From the NCBI GenBank assembly GCA_013377115.1, contig JACAAW010000008.1, positions 1-49,272 on the forward strand: a stretch of 49,272 bases of DNA. Reading direction: 5' to 3'. Below, one piece after another: positions 8,339-17,139 of this stretch. Position 1 is the first letter of the stretch, and every line of letters begins with the position of its first letter. Origin of the DNA: Bacteroidota bacterium (lineage in GTDB: Bacteria; Bacteroidota; Bacteroidia; Bacteroidales; CG2-30-32-10). The position numbers and the translations under genes are program-made. The notes beneath the pieces were generated by a model, which worked only from the letters and a program-made list of their open reading frames with translations, ran no database searches and was not told the DNA's origin.

Positions 8339-8369
8339 GGTAACGCAGTTATTGGCGTTTTAACAACCG

Positions 8370-9254
8370 CTATTGTTTAAAATTTATTTCTCCTGGCATT
8401 CCAATCTTAATAAAACCGTCGTTTTTTACTTTAACTTTTACAGCATAAACCAGATTGACTCTTTCCTCTTTTGTTTGAATAATTTTGGGTGTAAACTCTG
8501 CCGATGAGGAAATCCAGCTAATTATTCCTTCGTATTTTTTGTTTTCTTTTTCATTGCTGTCGATCAGTACTTCTACTTTTTGACCAAGTTTTAACTGTGG
8601 TAATTGGCTTCCACTGACAAAAACACGCAAATTCATTTCTTCTAAATTGGCAACTTTGTAAAGCGATTTTCCAAGTGTAACAAATTCGTTGGCCTCTGCA
8701 TATTTGTTTAAAACGGTACCATTTATTGGATTTTTAATAATGCATTTTTTAATGGATGCGTTTATTTGTTCGATTTGCTTGTTCAATGCCTCCACATCAC
8801 TTGGGATTGAAGTTCCTTGGGATTGAATATTGCTAATTTGTTTATTGATCAATAAAAGATTGGCATTTAAATCGTCGAGTTGTTTTGACGTGGCAGCCCC
8901 ATCTTTAATCAATTTTTCTAATCTGTTTTTTTCGACAATTAAATTAGCCGTTTGCTGATTTTGAACATCAATCTGTGTTGAAATGGAGTTTTTCCTGCTT
9001 GAAACAGATTTCCTTTGAGCCATCAATTGCAGCTTCTTGAGATATAGATCCGTTGTGTCAATAAATCCCAAAACAGAATCGGCTTTTAATACTTGACCTT
9101 CGGTGATTCCAAATGCTTCTAATTTTCCTGTTCCTTCAGCAGAAATTGTAATTTCTGTAGATTCGAAATTTCCGTATGCATCTGATTTTTCTGCTTTTCT
9201 TGAACAAGAAATTAACAGAACTCCCATTATGAAAAGATAAAGTGAATTTTTCAT
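8370..9254 (-). CDS. HlyD/YbhG-type membrane fusion lipoprotein
   Basis: A 294-residue periplasmic adaptor. The N-terminus MKNSLYLFIMGVLLISC is a lipoprotein signal with lipobox LISC (Cys17), so the protein should be lipid-anchored. Next comes a split biotinyl/lipoyl domain (about residues 35-75 and 190-215), a long coiled-coil hairpin (about 75-180, rich in Gln, Lys, Leu and Asn) and a beta-barrel domain at the end. Such adaptors bridge an inner-membrane ABC exporter and a TolC channel. It starts 11 bases after the tolC stop and precedes the ABC genes. E. coli YbhG occupies the same place in the ybhGFSR operon. Confidence 0.9.
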   Translation of the reverse strand: MKNSLYLFIMGVLLISCSRKAEKSDAYGNFESTEITISAEGTGKLEAFGITEGQVLKADSVLGFIDTTDLYLKKLQLMAQRKSVSSRKNSISTQIDVQNQQTANLIVEKNRLEKLIKDGAATSKQLDDLNANLLLINKQISNIQSQGTSIPSDVEALNKQIEQINASIKKCIIKNPINGTVLNKYAEANEFVTLGKSLYKVANLEEMNLRVFVSGSQLPQLKLGQKVEVLIDSNEKENKKYEGIISWISSSAEFTPKIIQTKEERVNLVYAVKVKVKNDGFIKIGMPGEINFKQ

Positions 9255-9265
9255 ATTTCTATATT

Positions 9266-10528
9266 TTAAAGTTTACCTAAATTGTATAAATAATTAATTT
9301 TTGCGGATTCTTTTTGAATTGAATGAAACTGTTGATTTAGCTTGGCTTGAGCTTCAGCATTTACTTCGGTAACATAATCTGTTGCTGAAATAACACCGTT
9401 TTCAAGTTGTAAAGATGCTGTTTCTTTTATTTTAGTTTTTAAAACTATTATCTCTATATCTTTCTTTAATATTTCATCATATTTTTGAATCTCTGAAAGG
9501 TCTTTATAATAATTAACTTTCAAGTTTTTTATAAAGATTTCTTTTTGGTTATCAATAATTTGACTTTGAATATCCAACATTCCCTTTTCGTTTTTGGTAG
9601 AATTCCAATTCCAAATATTCCATGAAAGTTTTGCTCCGACAATATAAAATTTATCAAAATCATTTAGAAACATGTTTAATCCTGGTCTGCCATATCCAAG
9701 TTGAGCAAAAGCGTTTAATTTTGGCATTGTTTTACTAGAAATCAAACTTTTTGAAGCCGTTATTTTCTCTTTTTGAAAATCAAATAATTTTAATTCTTGG
9801 CGTTGCAAATCAAAGCCTGATGCACTCGGAATTATTGGCAAAGGAAGTAGGGTATTTGTGGGAAGTTTTTTATTAATATACTCTCCAATCATTTCTAAAA
9901 ACGATGATTTTAAATATTGAATTTCTATTAATTGTTGATCTATTTTTAGAATCTCAGATTTCAGCACATTTGCATTGGATTCAATACTAATTCCATTTCT
10001 AACACCTGATTCAATTTTAGAAAGTTTTGATTTAATTTCTGATTGCGACAAAACAAGAATCTTTTCGTTTTCTTGATATAACAATACTGAAAAATACAGC
10101 TGATTGATTCTTTCTTTTATTTTATACAAGTCAACTTCTATATTTTGTTTGTCGGTATTGAGGTTTGCTTTATCAATTTCCTTTTGCTTCTTGGTAAAAC
10201 CGCCATCATAAATTGATTGGTTGATATCCAATGTAATTTTATAATTGTCTTTGTATGGCTCTGGAATTGTAATTCCGGGAATATGAATCGGAATTTCAGT
10301 GACAGCTGATTGATAACTTGCCTGTCCATTCAGATAAAGTTGGGGCAAGTAATTGGTATTTTGGTTTTTTAATCTTAATTCTAGAGAATTTTCCAAAAGG
10401 GCCTTTTGTTTAATTATTGGATAATTCTCAATCGCTAATTTATGAAATGCGAAGAGATCGATGCTGTCATTTTTTTGTGCAATTGCGGCCTGCGTAATAA
10501 AAACCAAAGCCAATATTAGATTTTTCAT
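9266..10528 (-). CDS. TolC-family outer-membrane efflux protein
   Basis: A 420-residue protein with a signal peptide (MKNLILALVFITQAAIA, cut before QKNDS). The rest shows the TolC pattern: alternating long amphipathic helices and a short beta segment near residues 85-110 (the region ending NYKITLDINQSIYDGG), repeated near 295-320 (FYIVGAKLSWNIWNW). Length is in the family range. TolC trimers form the outer-membrane and periplasmic exit tunnel. The start overlaps the tetR stop in an ATGA, so translation of the two is coupled. Confidence 0.92.
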   Translation of the reverse strand: MKNLILALVFITQAAIAQKNDSIDLFAFHKLAIENYPIIKQKALLENSLELRLKNQNTNYLPQLYLNGQASYQSAVTEIPIHIPGITIPEPYKDNYKITLDINQSIYDGGFTKKQKEIDKANLNTDKQNIEVDLYKIKERINQLYFSVLLYQENEKILVLSQSEIKSKLSKIESGVRNGISIESNANVLKSEILKIDQQLIEIQYLKSSFLEMIGEYINKKLPTNTLLPLPIIPSASGFDLQRQELKLFDFQKEKITASKSLISSKTMPKLNAFAQLGYGRPGLNMFLNDFDKFYIVGAKLSWNIWNWNSTKNEKGMLDIQSQIIDNQKEIFIKNLKVNYYKDLSEIQKYDEILKKDIEIIVLKTKIKETASLQLENGVISATDYVTEVNAEAQAKLNQQFHSIQKESAKINYLYNLGKL

Positions 10529-11136
10529 TTCAGTTTTATTGAGTTTATAACAAAACTAGTAACTTGAGATTTTCGCTCTTCTATAAATTCTTGAACCAGG
10601 GCGGTATCGTTATTAAAAAGAAAACCAGTTATTATTGGTCTGGTCAAAATCGGAAAAACACACATGCTAAGAATGTTTATTATCAGGTGTTTTGGATTGA
10701 TATTGATAATGGTTCCTTTTTCTATTTCTGACAAGATTATTGATTCTAATTTAATGGGATTGACACCACTATTTTTTATGATATCAATGATTTTATCGGG
10801 ATTGCGATTTATTTCATTTACAACAAATACTGGTAAATATGGATTTTTAATCAACATTTCGATATAGGCATTAACAAAAAGAGTGATGATTTCAAAAAGT
10901 GACTTATTTGAAATTAAAGCTTCGCCAATTTTCGGTAAAAACTGTTTGAATGCATCTTGAAAAATTGCTTCAAAAAGTTTTTCTTTACTCCTAAAATAAT
11001 AATGCAATAACGATTTGTTGATTCCTGCTTCATCAGCAATTTCTTGCATTCTTGCGCCATCGAAGCCTTTTTTATGAAACACCTTTTTGGCGGCTTCTAA
11101 AATATTCTCTTCTGTTGTAAGTTCGATTTTTGTCAT
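10525..11136 (-). CDS. TetR/AcrR-family transcriptional repressor of the efflux operon
   Basis: A 203-residue regulator. The N-terminal helix-turn-helix covers about residues 10-55; the stretch GINKSLLHYYFRSKEKLF is the typical recognition helix and linker. The C-terminal part is the ligand-sensing dimer domain, which is variable in the family. It is the first gene of the operon, overlapping tolC by 4 bases, with a palindromic operator and a Bacteroidota-type promoter just upstream. E. coli CecR (YbiH) plays the same role beside ybhGFSR. The inducer is unknown. Confidence 0.93.
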   Translation of the reverse strand: MTKIELTTEENILEAAKKVFHKKGFDGARMQEIADEAGINKSLLHYYFRSKEKLFEAIFQDAFKQFLPKIGEALISNKSLFEIITLFVNAYIEMLIKNPYLPVFVVNEINRNPDKIIDIIKNSGVNPIKLESIILSEIEKGTIININPKHLIINILSMCVFPILTRPIITGFLFNNDTALVQEFIEERKSQVTSFVINSIKLK

Positions 11137-11147
11137 TAATCAAATGG

Positions 11148-11165
11148 TTTAACCAATTGGTCAAA
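11148..11165. promoter_or_regulatory. Probable TetR-family operator
   Basis: The 18-base sequence TTTAACCAATTGGTCAAA has a perfect 10-bp core (ACCAATTGGT) and TTT/AAA outer arms, with one mismatched pair between. It starts 12 bases upstream of the tetR ATG and overlaps the -7 box of the predicted promoter. Size, symmetry and place are those of a TetR-family autoregulatory operator. Confidence 0.7.
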
Positions 11166-11193
11166 ATTAAAACATTATTTTAGATTTAACAAG
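11162..11193 (-). promoter_or_regulatory. Promoter of the tetR-tolC-hlyD operon
   Basis: On the minus strand CTTG (11190-11193), then exactly 20 bases, then TAATTTTG (11162-11169), matching the Bacteroidota TTTG-N20-TAnnTTTG pattern with one -33 mismatch. The operator overlaps the last four bases of the -7 box, so bound repressor would block RNA polymerase. Confidence 0.65.
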
Positions 11194-11213
11194 AATATTT
11201 TAGAAAATTTTGA

Positions 11214-12881
11214 TTAACCTGCTACGCTAACTTTTATTTTTTGCCCTGGAAGTAGCTGGCTTTTGCTTGTAAGGTTGTTTAAACGTTTAATTTCATCAAC
11301 GGAAGATCCTTTATATTTACTTGCAATTTTCCACAAAGTATCACCTTTTTGAACCACGTGATAAACATATTTTACACTTTTTTGTTGCGTTTTATTGTCG
11401 TCTTTTTTAGCGTTTGAGGCAAGCGATTCTTGATTTTGTTTTTCCTTCTTGGGTTCAACAACAACTAATTTCTGACCTGGATAAATATTGTTTCCTTTTA
11501 AATTGTTCCATTCTTGTAAATCTTGCATTGAACAATTATTTTTATACGCAATATTTCCTAAACCTTCTCCTGCTTTTACAATATAAACTCCAGTCGAATT
11601 GTTGTTTTTGCCTTCAGATTTATTGTCTTTTTCTGCAACAATTGTTTTTTCTTCTTTGTTACTAGAAACAACTTTTGTGTTGTTTGCTAAAAGAGTATCT
11701 GTTGTTGGTTTTACTTTGTATTTGTTCTTTTTTGCATTCAGTTCCTGGATATCGATTTTTTTCTGAGCTAATAGTTCCTCTTTCTTTATTTCTTCCTTGG
11801 TTTTGTAGGCATACAAAGCTGTTTCATTATTAATGAAATCGGCAATGTGTTTTTTAGGAAGTCTTATTGACATATTTTCGTCTGCATTTGCAGGAATAAA
11901 ACCTTTGATATAAGTTGGGTTTAAAAACTCAACTTCTTCAATAGGAATATTCAGATACTCTGAAATTTGAGCAAAGCTTAGAGGTTTATTTGCCATTACG
12001 GTGTCAATTTCAAAGTCGAGTATATTAGGCAAAGTTGGATACAAATTATGCTCAGCAGGATAATTCATAACGTAAGTAACAGCGATAAAAGCAGGAACAT
12101 AACCTTGGGTTTCTTTTGGTAAGAATTTTTTAATTTTCCAGAAATCCATTTCACCACCAGAACGACGAATTGCTTTATTAACATTACCTGGACCAGAATT
12201 GTAGGCTGCAAGAACCAATGACCAATCTTTATATATTTTGTACAAATCATTAAAATGTCGACATGCTGCGATAGTGGCTTTCATTGGATCGTTTCTATCA
12301 TCAATATATGAAGTAACATTTAGATTGTACATTTTTCCAGTGCTGTACATAAATTGCCAAAGACCAGTTGCGCCACAATAAGATTTAGCTTCTGGATTTA
12401 ATGCAGATTCAACAACAGCAAGATATTTTAATTCCAAAGGAATTTTGTATTTATCTAATTGCTCTTCGAACATAGGGAAATACAATTGTGCCAATCCCAA
12501 AATTCGTTGAGTCATTTGCCTTTTTTTAACGGCATATAAATCAATAAATCCTTTTACATCCTGATTGTATGTTAAGCCAAATGGAGATTTTGAATTAAGT
12601 TTCGCAATTCTTTGTGCATAAATTGAATCGCTATAAGTAGGAACAAAAGTAGGCGCAAAATTATAAATATTGAGTTTTGCAGTTTGATTAAGTGTTTTCG
12701 AGTTTTCAAAATATTTCAAAGCAGAAAGACTGTCTAGCATGGAAACAACCGGATTGTCTTTCAAAAACATTTTTTTCTGAATAAGCGTAGAGTCTTTATC
12801 TTTTACATTGGTTGAAAAAACAGTAAATGGTATTAGTAAAGATAAAAGAATAGTAAAAATCGAAAACTTTTTTTGTTTCAT
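11214..12881 (-). CDS. MltD-like membrane-bound lytic murein transglycosylase with LysM repeats
   Basis: A 555-residue exported protein. Signal peptide at residues 1-23; SLT (lysozyme-like) domain at about 140-260 with catalytic Glu158 in AVVESALNP, then GATGLWQFM and AAYNSGPGNVNKA, all hallmarks of family 1 transglycosylases. Two LysM peptidoglycan-binding modules are at about 433-475 (VYIVKAGEGLGNIAYKN) and 508-553 (YHVVQKGDTLWKIASKY). A Lys/Glu-rich linker (about 365-430) joins catalytic and binding parts. It cleaves the glycan backbone of peptidoglycan, forming 1,6-anhydro ends. No same-strand gene adjoins it; the stop is 78 bases from the tetR start. The 325-base upstream gap presumably holds its promoter. 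Confidence 0.93.
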   Translation of the reverse strand: MKQKKFSIFTILLSLLIPFTVFSTNVKDKDSTLIQKKMFLKDNPVVSMLDSLSALKYFENSKTLNQTAKLNIYNFAPTFVPTYSDSIYAQRIAKLNSKSPFGLTYNQDVKGFIDLYAVKKRQMTQRILGLAQLYFPMFEEQLDKYKIPLELKYLAVVESALNPEAKSYCGATGLWQFMYSTGKMYNLNVTSYIDDRNDPMKATIAACRHFNDLYKIYKDWSLVLAAYNSGPGNVNKAIRRSGGEMDFWKIKKFLPKETQGYVPAFIAVTYVMNYPAEHNLYPTLPNILDFEIDTVMANKPLSFAQISEYLNIPIEEVEFLNPTYIKGFIPANADENMSIRLPKKHIADFINNETALYAYKTKEEIKKEELLAQKKIDIQELNAKKNKYKVKPTTDTLLANNTKVVSSNKEEKTIVAEKDNKSEGKNNNSTGVYIVKAGEGLGNIAYKNNCSMQDLQEWNNLKGNNIYPGQKLVVVEPKKEKQNQESLASNAKKDDNKTQQKSVKYVYHVVQKGDTLWKIASKYKGSSVDEIKRLNNLTSKSQLLPGQKIKVSVAG

Positions 12882-13206
12882 GATTCACTAAAATTGGTTA
12901 TTAATGAATTGTTTTATTCTGTTGTTCTTTGTTCGTAGTGGTTTTAATATTAAAAACACAAATTAACCACTATCGGTTTGCAATGTACGAATAGTTTTTC
13001 TAATAAACTAAATTTTATTAGTTAAAAAACACTAGTCAAGTTCCACAACTGAATAGAATCGGCAGCTACAAAAAGAAAAAAAACATTCTAATTATAATAT
13101 ATTAAACGTCAGAATGATAAAAAAATTACTATTAGTAAAGATAAAAAAATAAAAAAGGATTTTCAATTAATTCATTAATAATCAAAACAAAAGGAAAAAA
13201 GACTTT
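12882..13206. other. Intergenic region between EnvC-like and lytic transglycosylase genes
   Basis: These 325 bases are very AT-rich and hold no convincing reading frame. Seen: an 8-bp inverted repeat CTAATAAA/TTTATTAG at 13000-13021, a weak terminator-like hairpin (listed separately), and no clear -33/-7 pair for the downstream transglycosylase gene. Confidence 0.6.
13076..13116 (-). terminator. Weak terminator candidate after the EnvC-like gene
   Basis: Read on the minus strand, CATTCT (13111-13116) pairs with AGAATG (13084-13089) across a 21-base loop and is followed by eight T residues. The stem is only 6 bp, so this is a weak candidate. It lies about 90 bases downstream of the dut-to-envC-like gene run. 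Confidence 0.3.
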
Positions 13207-14550
13207 TTATTTTCTTTTGGAAAGCCAGCTTGTTGGATTTTGTAAGGTTTTATCATTCCAAATTTCAAAATGAAGTTCGGTTTTTCCTTCTTCCGTATTA
13301 GTAAAAACGGTGCCTATTGGTTGTTTTACTTTAATTTTTTCCCCGCTTTTAACGTTTACAGAGGATAAGTTTGAATAAACACTTAAGAAATCACCATGTC
13401 GGATAATTACGGCCTTATTAGAACCAGGAATACTAATTATTCCAGTCACAACGCCATCAAAAACAGATTTTGCATTGGCATTTGCATTGGTAGAAATATC
13501 TATTCCGTTATTTTTTACTTTTATTCCTTGCAAAACTGGATGTGGATGCTCGCCAAAGGAACCCGTGACAACTCCGTTATCCAAAGGCCATGGCAAAATG
13601 CCTTTATTGGCTTCAAATGAATTTGAAAGAGTTTGTTCTTCCTCATTTAAATAAAGCTTCGGCGATTCCGGTTCTTTAACATCCTTTTTTTTGTCCTTTT
13701 TCTTATCTTTATTTTTACTTGAAGGTGCTTTGACAACTTTAGAGCTTTTGTTTCGATTGGTGCTTTTACTTATCTCCGTAGTAATAATATTTTCAATCGC
13801 TTGTTTTAATTTTCGCTCTGACTTTTCCTTGTCCTTTAAAGAAGAAACCAGCTCCTTTTCCTTGCTTTGCAATTTTTTAACATTGTTCGACTTCTGGTCT
13901 TTCTCTTTAGCAAGTTCCTCTTTGTGTTTTTCCTCTGTTAAAAGCAATTGTTGTTTATTCTGCTTTACTGTTTTCAAATCATTAACCTTAACACCAAGTA
14001 ATTCTTGGGTTTTTAAAATCATTTCGATTTGCTTTTGCCTATATTCACGATATTTTTGAAGAAATTTTAATCGTAAATATGCCTGATTAAAATCTTTTGC
14101 CGAGAAAAGAAACATTAACCTACTATATTCATTTCTGTTTTTATAGGAGCTATAAATGATTTTCGCGTACTCTTCTTTTAAATACATTAAATTATTGGAT
14201 AGTTGCTCGATTATTTGAGCACTTCCCTTGATTTCTCCATCTAAACCACCAATTTCGGAGCTAATATTATTTATCAAATTCTCACGCTGATAAATTTGAC
14301 TGTTCAAAATTGTAAGTTGATTTAATGAAACCTCTTTGTTTTTCTTTGTTTGAGAAAGAAGATTGTTAGTATATTCAATATCTTTTTCGAGTCGCTTTTT
14401 TTCAGAAACCAAGGCATCTTTGCTGTTTTTTGTTTGAGAACTAACAGAAATAACAATACCAACAGAGATTAACAATACCAACATGATAACTAATGACGCA
14501 CTTAAAAGCCATCGGTTTTGTTTAATATTATTTTGTAGCTTTTCTGCCAT
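13207..14550 (-). CDS. EnvC-like murein hydrolase activator (degenerate M23/LytM domain with coiled coil)
   Basis: A 447-residue protein: transmembrane anchor at about residues 15-37, long coiled coil at about 38-255 (rich in Lys, Glu, Gln), a Lys/Ser low-complexity linker at about 265-295, and a C-terminal LytM domain at about 320-445. The LytM zinc site is broken: the His of HxxxD is Asn347 (NNGID, Asp351 kept), the YAHLS His is Asn (YSNLS), and the first His of HxH is Glu425 (ELHFE, His427 kept). This is the pattern of EnvC/NlpD proteins, which do not cut peptidoglycan but switch on cell-division amidases. It abuts the DUF4292 gene with no spacer. Confidence 0.85.
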   Translation of the reverse strand: MAEKLQNNIKQNRWLLSASLVIMLVLLISVGIVISVSSQTKNSKDALVSEKKRLEKDIEYTNNLLSQTKKNKEVSLNQLTILNSQIYQRENLINNISSEIGGLDGEIKGSAQIIEQLSNNLMYLKEEYAKIIYSSYKNRNEYSRLMFLFSAKDFNQAYLRLKFLQKYREYRQKQIEMILKTQELLGVKVNDLKTVKQNKQQLLLTEEKHKEELAKEKDQKSNNVKKLQSKEKELVSSLKDKEKSERKLKQAIENIITTEISKSTNRNKSSKVVKAPSSKNKDKKKDKKKDVKEPESPKLYLNEEEQTLSNSFEANKGILPWPLDNGVVTGSFGEHPHPVLQGIKVKNNGIDISTNANANAKSVFDGVVTGIISIPGSNKAVIIRHGDFLSVYSNLSSVNVKSGEKIKVKQPIGTVFTNTEEGKTELHFEIWNDKTLQNPTSWLSKRK

Positions 14551-15417
14551 CTAATTTTTATTTTCCTTTAAAAAAACTTGGGTATATTTTTTTGAAATAT
14601 TGAATGGAAACTCCATCGAATCTCGTAATTCTGGTGAGGAATATTTCAAATCAGCTTCTAAAATACTTTTTTCTGCTTTCACGTTTATTTTCACTTCACC
14701 AGGAAAAAGTTGTTCATTTAATTTATTGAAATCAAAATACTCCACTTCCAATTTTTGTTTTTCTTTTATATCCTTCATCATTACCCTAACTATTTTAAAA
14801 GTCTCAGAATTCAACCAAATATCTTGAATTAGAATTTTCGCAGTTTCGTTTTCTTTTAAATGTTTTTTTAATTTTCTTCTACCAACAGTGCTTAATAAAT
14901 AATCTTTTCCATCAGAACGTGCTTTAAATACATCGTTTTCATAAAAAGAAAAATCGTTTCCCACTAAAATAGCCTGCAAAATATCAAAATCCAATTCGGT
15001 GCTAAACATATTGTTAATATATTTAAAATCCCCTTTGAAAAACGTTGAATGAAACTTGTCAATTAACTTTACAGAATCGTTGGTAATTAGCACTCTTGCA
15101 ACTTCAATTCCAAAAACAGCAGAAATGGTCATCCAAATAATACTATCTTTTTTAATTCGAAGGTTTACGTTAAATGAATTGGTTTCTTTTTCGGTTTTTG
15201 TTTCGGCTTCAATTTTAACAGTCAAAAAATTAAATTTTAATTCGCTCTTTTTTAGTTGTTCAAACAAAAAATCAGCTCCTTTTTCTTTTACTGGATTCAC
15301 AGGCTCGGCAATTATTTTTTTTTCTGTCTTGCAAGAGATTATGGCAAATAAACACAAAAACACCAACATTAAAACTGAAAAAGAGTAGGCTTTTCTATTC
15401 ATAATATTTTTTATCAT
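14551..15417 (-). CDS. DUF4292 family lipoprotein
   Basis: A 288-residue lipoprotein (lipobox AIISC, Cys29) with no assigned function. Early segments IKKDSIIWMTISAVFGIEVA and VLITNDSVKLIDK are characteristic of DUF4292, which resembles LolA/LolB-like beta sheets and so could bind lipid or lipoprotein; that is inference. The start at 15417 overlaps the end of the TPR gene by 23 bases; the in-frame ATG at 15402 (MNRKAYS) leaves only 8 bases of overlap and a more usual signal peptide. It sits between the TPR lipoprotein and the EnvC-like protein, an order I recall as common in Flavobacteriia. Confidence 0.8.
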   Translation of the reverse strand: MIKNIMNRKAYSFSVLMLVFLCLFAIISCKTEKKIIAEPVNPVKEKGADFLFEQLKKSELKFNFLTVKIEAETKTEKETNSFNVNLRIKKDSIIWMTISAVFGIEVARVLITNDSVKLIDKFHSTFFKGDFKYINNMFSTELDFDILQAILVGNDFSFYENDVFKARSDGKDYLLSTVGRRKLKKHLKENETAKILIQDIWLNSETFKIVRVMMKDIKEKQKLEVEYFDFNKLNEQLFPGEVKINVKAEKSILEADLKYSSPELRDSMEFPFNISKKYTQVFLKENKN

Positions 15418-17131
15418 TTATTTTCTTCTCCAATAAATCCGAGCCTTTGCCAAGGTTTTTTGCTTTTATCCAATTTTCAATAGCCAAATCGTTTTTATCA
15501 AGTTTAAAGAGAATATCACCATAATGTTCAACAATAACAGCACTTTTATTGCCACCAGAAGTTAAGGCTTTTTCAATCCATTTTTTTGCTTCTTCAAATT
15601 TGCCAGCTTTAAACAAAACCCAAGCATAGGTGTCTTCATATGAAGCACTATTTGGATTTAAATCATTCGCTTTTAATGCCATCTTTTCTGCCTTATCTAA
15701 TTTCTCATTTCTTAAAGAAAGATAATAACTGTAGTTATTTAATATATAAGAGTTTTTCGGATCAATTTCCAAGGCTTTATCAAAAGCTTCATCTGATTCA
15801 GGATTTTTCTTTAAACGATAGTAGGAATCGCCCAAATAAGTATAAAACTGAAGAAGTAAAGCGTTATTTTCAACAACTAATTTTGCACCCGAATTCAGAA
15901 CCTCAACGGATTTATCATATTTTTTAAATTCATAATTTGCAATTCCATTGAACAAATAAGACAAGGGTTGTTCAGGAAAAAGATCTATCATTCTGGTGCT
16001 CCGATCAAGCATTGATTTAAAATCATTTGTTTCTCCAGAAATTATTAGCATTTGTTCCCAAACAACATATTTACTGCTGTCAATTGCCAATACTTTTTCA
16101 AATTCATTTATGGCATCTGTATACTTCTTTTCTCTATAAAGATAATCGCCATAAATAGAATGGGATTTTGCTTCATTTGGATGTGTTTCAACAAGAATTT
16201 TTGCTAATTCAAAAGCCTGACCTTTTAGCTCTGAATTCACCTCTGTTATTGCATAATACTGCAATAAAATATTCATCTTCGTGTCTATTTCCAAATATGG
16301 ATTTGCAAAAGCCTGTTTAATGTATTCGTACGATTTATCTTTATCTCCTTTTACTTTATAATAATCAGCCAGAGACAATTGTACAAACGCATTTCCTGGG
16401 TCTATTGCGAGGATTTTGTTGTAGGTTTCAAAAGCTTTATCCAGCATTTTATTTTTTAAATAGATATCTGCAATATAGCCTAGGTATTTTGTTTCACGAG
16501 GGTATTTATCGCAAAGGACCTGTAATTCCTTGATCGCATCAAGAGGTTTTTTTAGAAAAATGTAGATATTGTGTTTTTGTAAAGATGTTTCTTCAGATAG
16601 ACCTGATTTTTTTTCAATTATATTATAAATTTCAATCGCATCGGTAAACTTATTATTGTAGATGTATAGTGTGGCCAAATCGTAAAAATAATCAAGGTTT
16701 TCAGGATGTTGCTTTGTTAAGTTATTGTAGATTACAATCGCTTCTTTATAGTTTTTAGCTTGTTGATAAATGTCGGCAAGCTCGATTTGATACCATTCGT
16801 TTTTCTCATCGGTTTTAACAGCTCCTTTTGCCAATGTCACTGCATTGTTGTAATTTTTTCCTTGTTTAAAAATTCTAGCCAATTCATACATGGCTGCTCC
16901 ATTATTTGGGTCTTTAGTAATGCATTTTGCAAAAAGGGAGGCGGCTTTTTCGTAGTTTCCAAGAATTTTTTCTTTTTCTGCATCAATTAAAATGGACGTG
17001 ACTTCTAATTTTTCTCTTGGAGAAAGTTCAACTTTCTTGGAATTAGAACTCCCTGATTTTTTAAATACAGAGCAGGAACTCATAAAAATAATAAGGAACA
17101 GGAAAAATATTATTTTTTTAAAAAAAGCCAT
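15395..17131 (-). CDS. Tetratricopeptide-repeat lipoprotein
   Basis: A 578-residue protein starting at the ATG at 17131; a TTG two codons earlier is in frame but unlikely. MAFFKKIIFFLFLIIFMSSC is a lipoprotein signal peptide (Cys20). The mature part is about 14 TPR-like helical pairs, e.g. GAAMYELARIFKQGKNYNNA and NSYILNNYSYYLSLRNEKLD. TPR arrays are protein-binding scaffolds; the partner is unknown, but the setting beside DUF4292 and an EnvC-like protein suggests an envelope-assembly role. It begins 8 bases after the nucleotidyltransferase stop. Confidence 0.85.
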   Translation of the reverse strand: MAFFKKIIFFLFLIIFMSSCSVFKKSGSSNSKKVELSPREKLEVTSILIDAEKEKILGNYEKAASLFAKCITKDPNNGAAMYELARIFKQGKNYNNAVTLAKGAVKTDEKNEWYQIELADIYQQAKNYKEAIVIYNNLTKQHPENLDYFYDLATLYIYNNKFTDAIEIYNIIEKKSGLSEETSLQKHNIYIFLKKPLDAIKELQVLCDKYPRETKYLGYIADIYLKNKMLDKAFETYNKILAIDPGNAFVQLSLADYYKVKGDKDKSYEYIKQAFANPYLEIDTKMNILLQYYAITEVNSELKGQAFELAKILVETHPNEAKSHSIYGDYLYREKKYTDAINEFEKVLAIDSSKYVVWEQMLIISGETNDFKSMLDRSTRMIDLFPEQPLSYLFNGIANYEFKKYDKSVEVLNSGAKLVVENNALLLQFYTYLGDSYYRLKKNPESDEAFDKALEIDPKNSYILNNYSYYLSLRNEKLDKAEKMALKANDLNPNSASYEDTYAWVLFKAGKFEEAKKWIEKALTSGGNKSAVIVEHYGDILFKLDKNDLAIENWIKAKNLGKGSDLLEKKINDKKYYE

Positions 17132-17139
17132 TGGCAAAA

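Noticed and set aside
11355-11360. CACGTG core in the lytic transglycosylase gene as another parS site
   Set aside because: Only the 6-base core is palindromic; flanking bases (AAC...ATA) do not match TTTCACGTGAAA.
13691-14059. Plus-strand reading frame of 122 codons, Phe/Ser/Leu-rich
   Set aside because: Antisense of the coiled-coil part of the EnvC-like gene; composition is what the reverse strand of Lys/Glu-rich coding gives.
17132-17137. TTG start for the TPR lipoprotein
   Set aside because: Adds only two residues (Met-Pro) before a good ATG and signal peptide.
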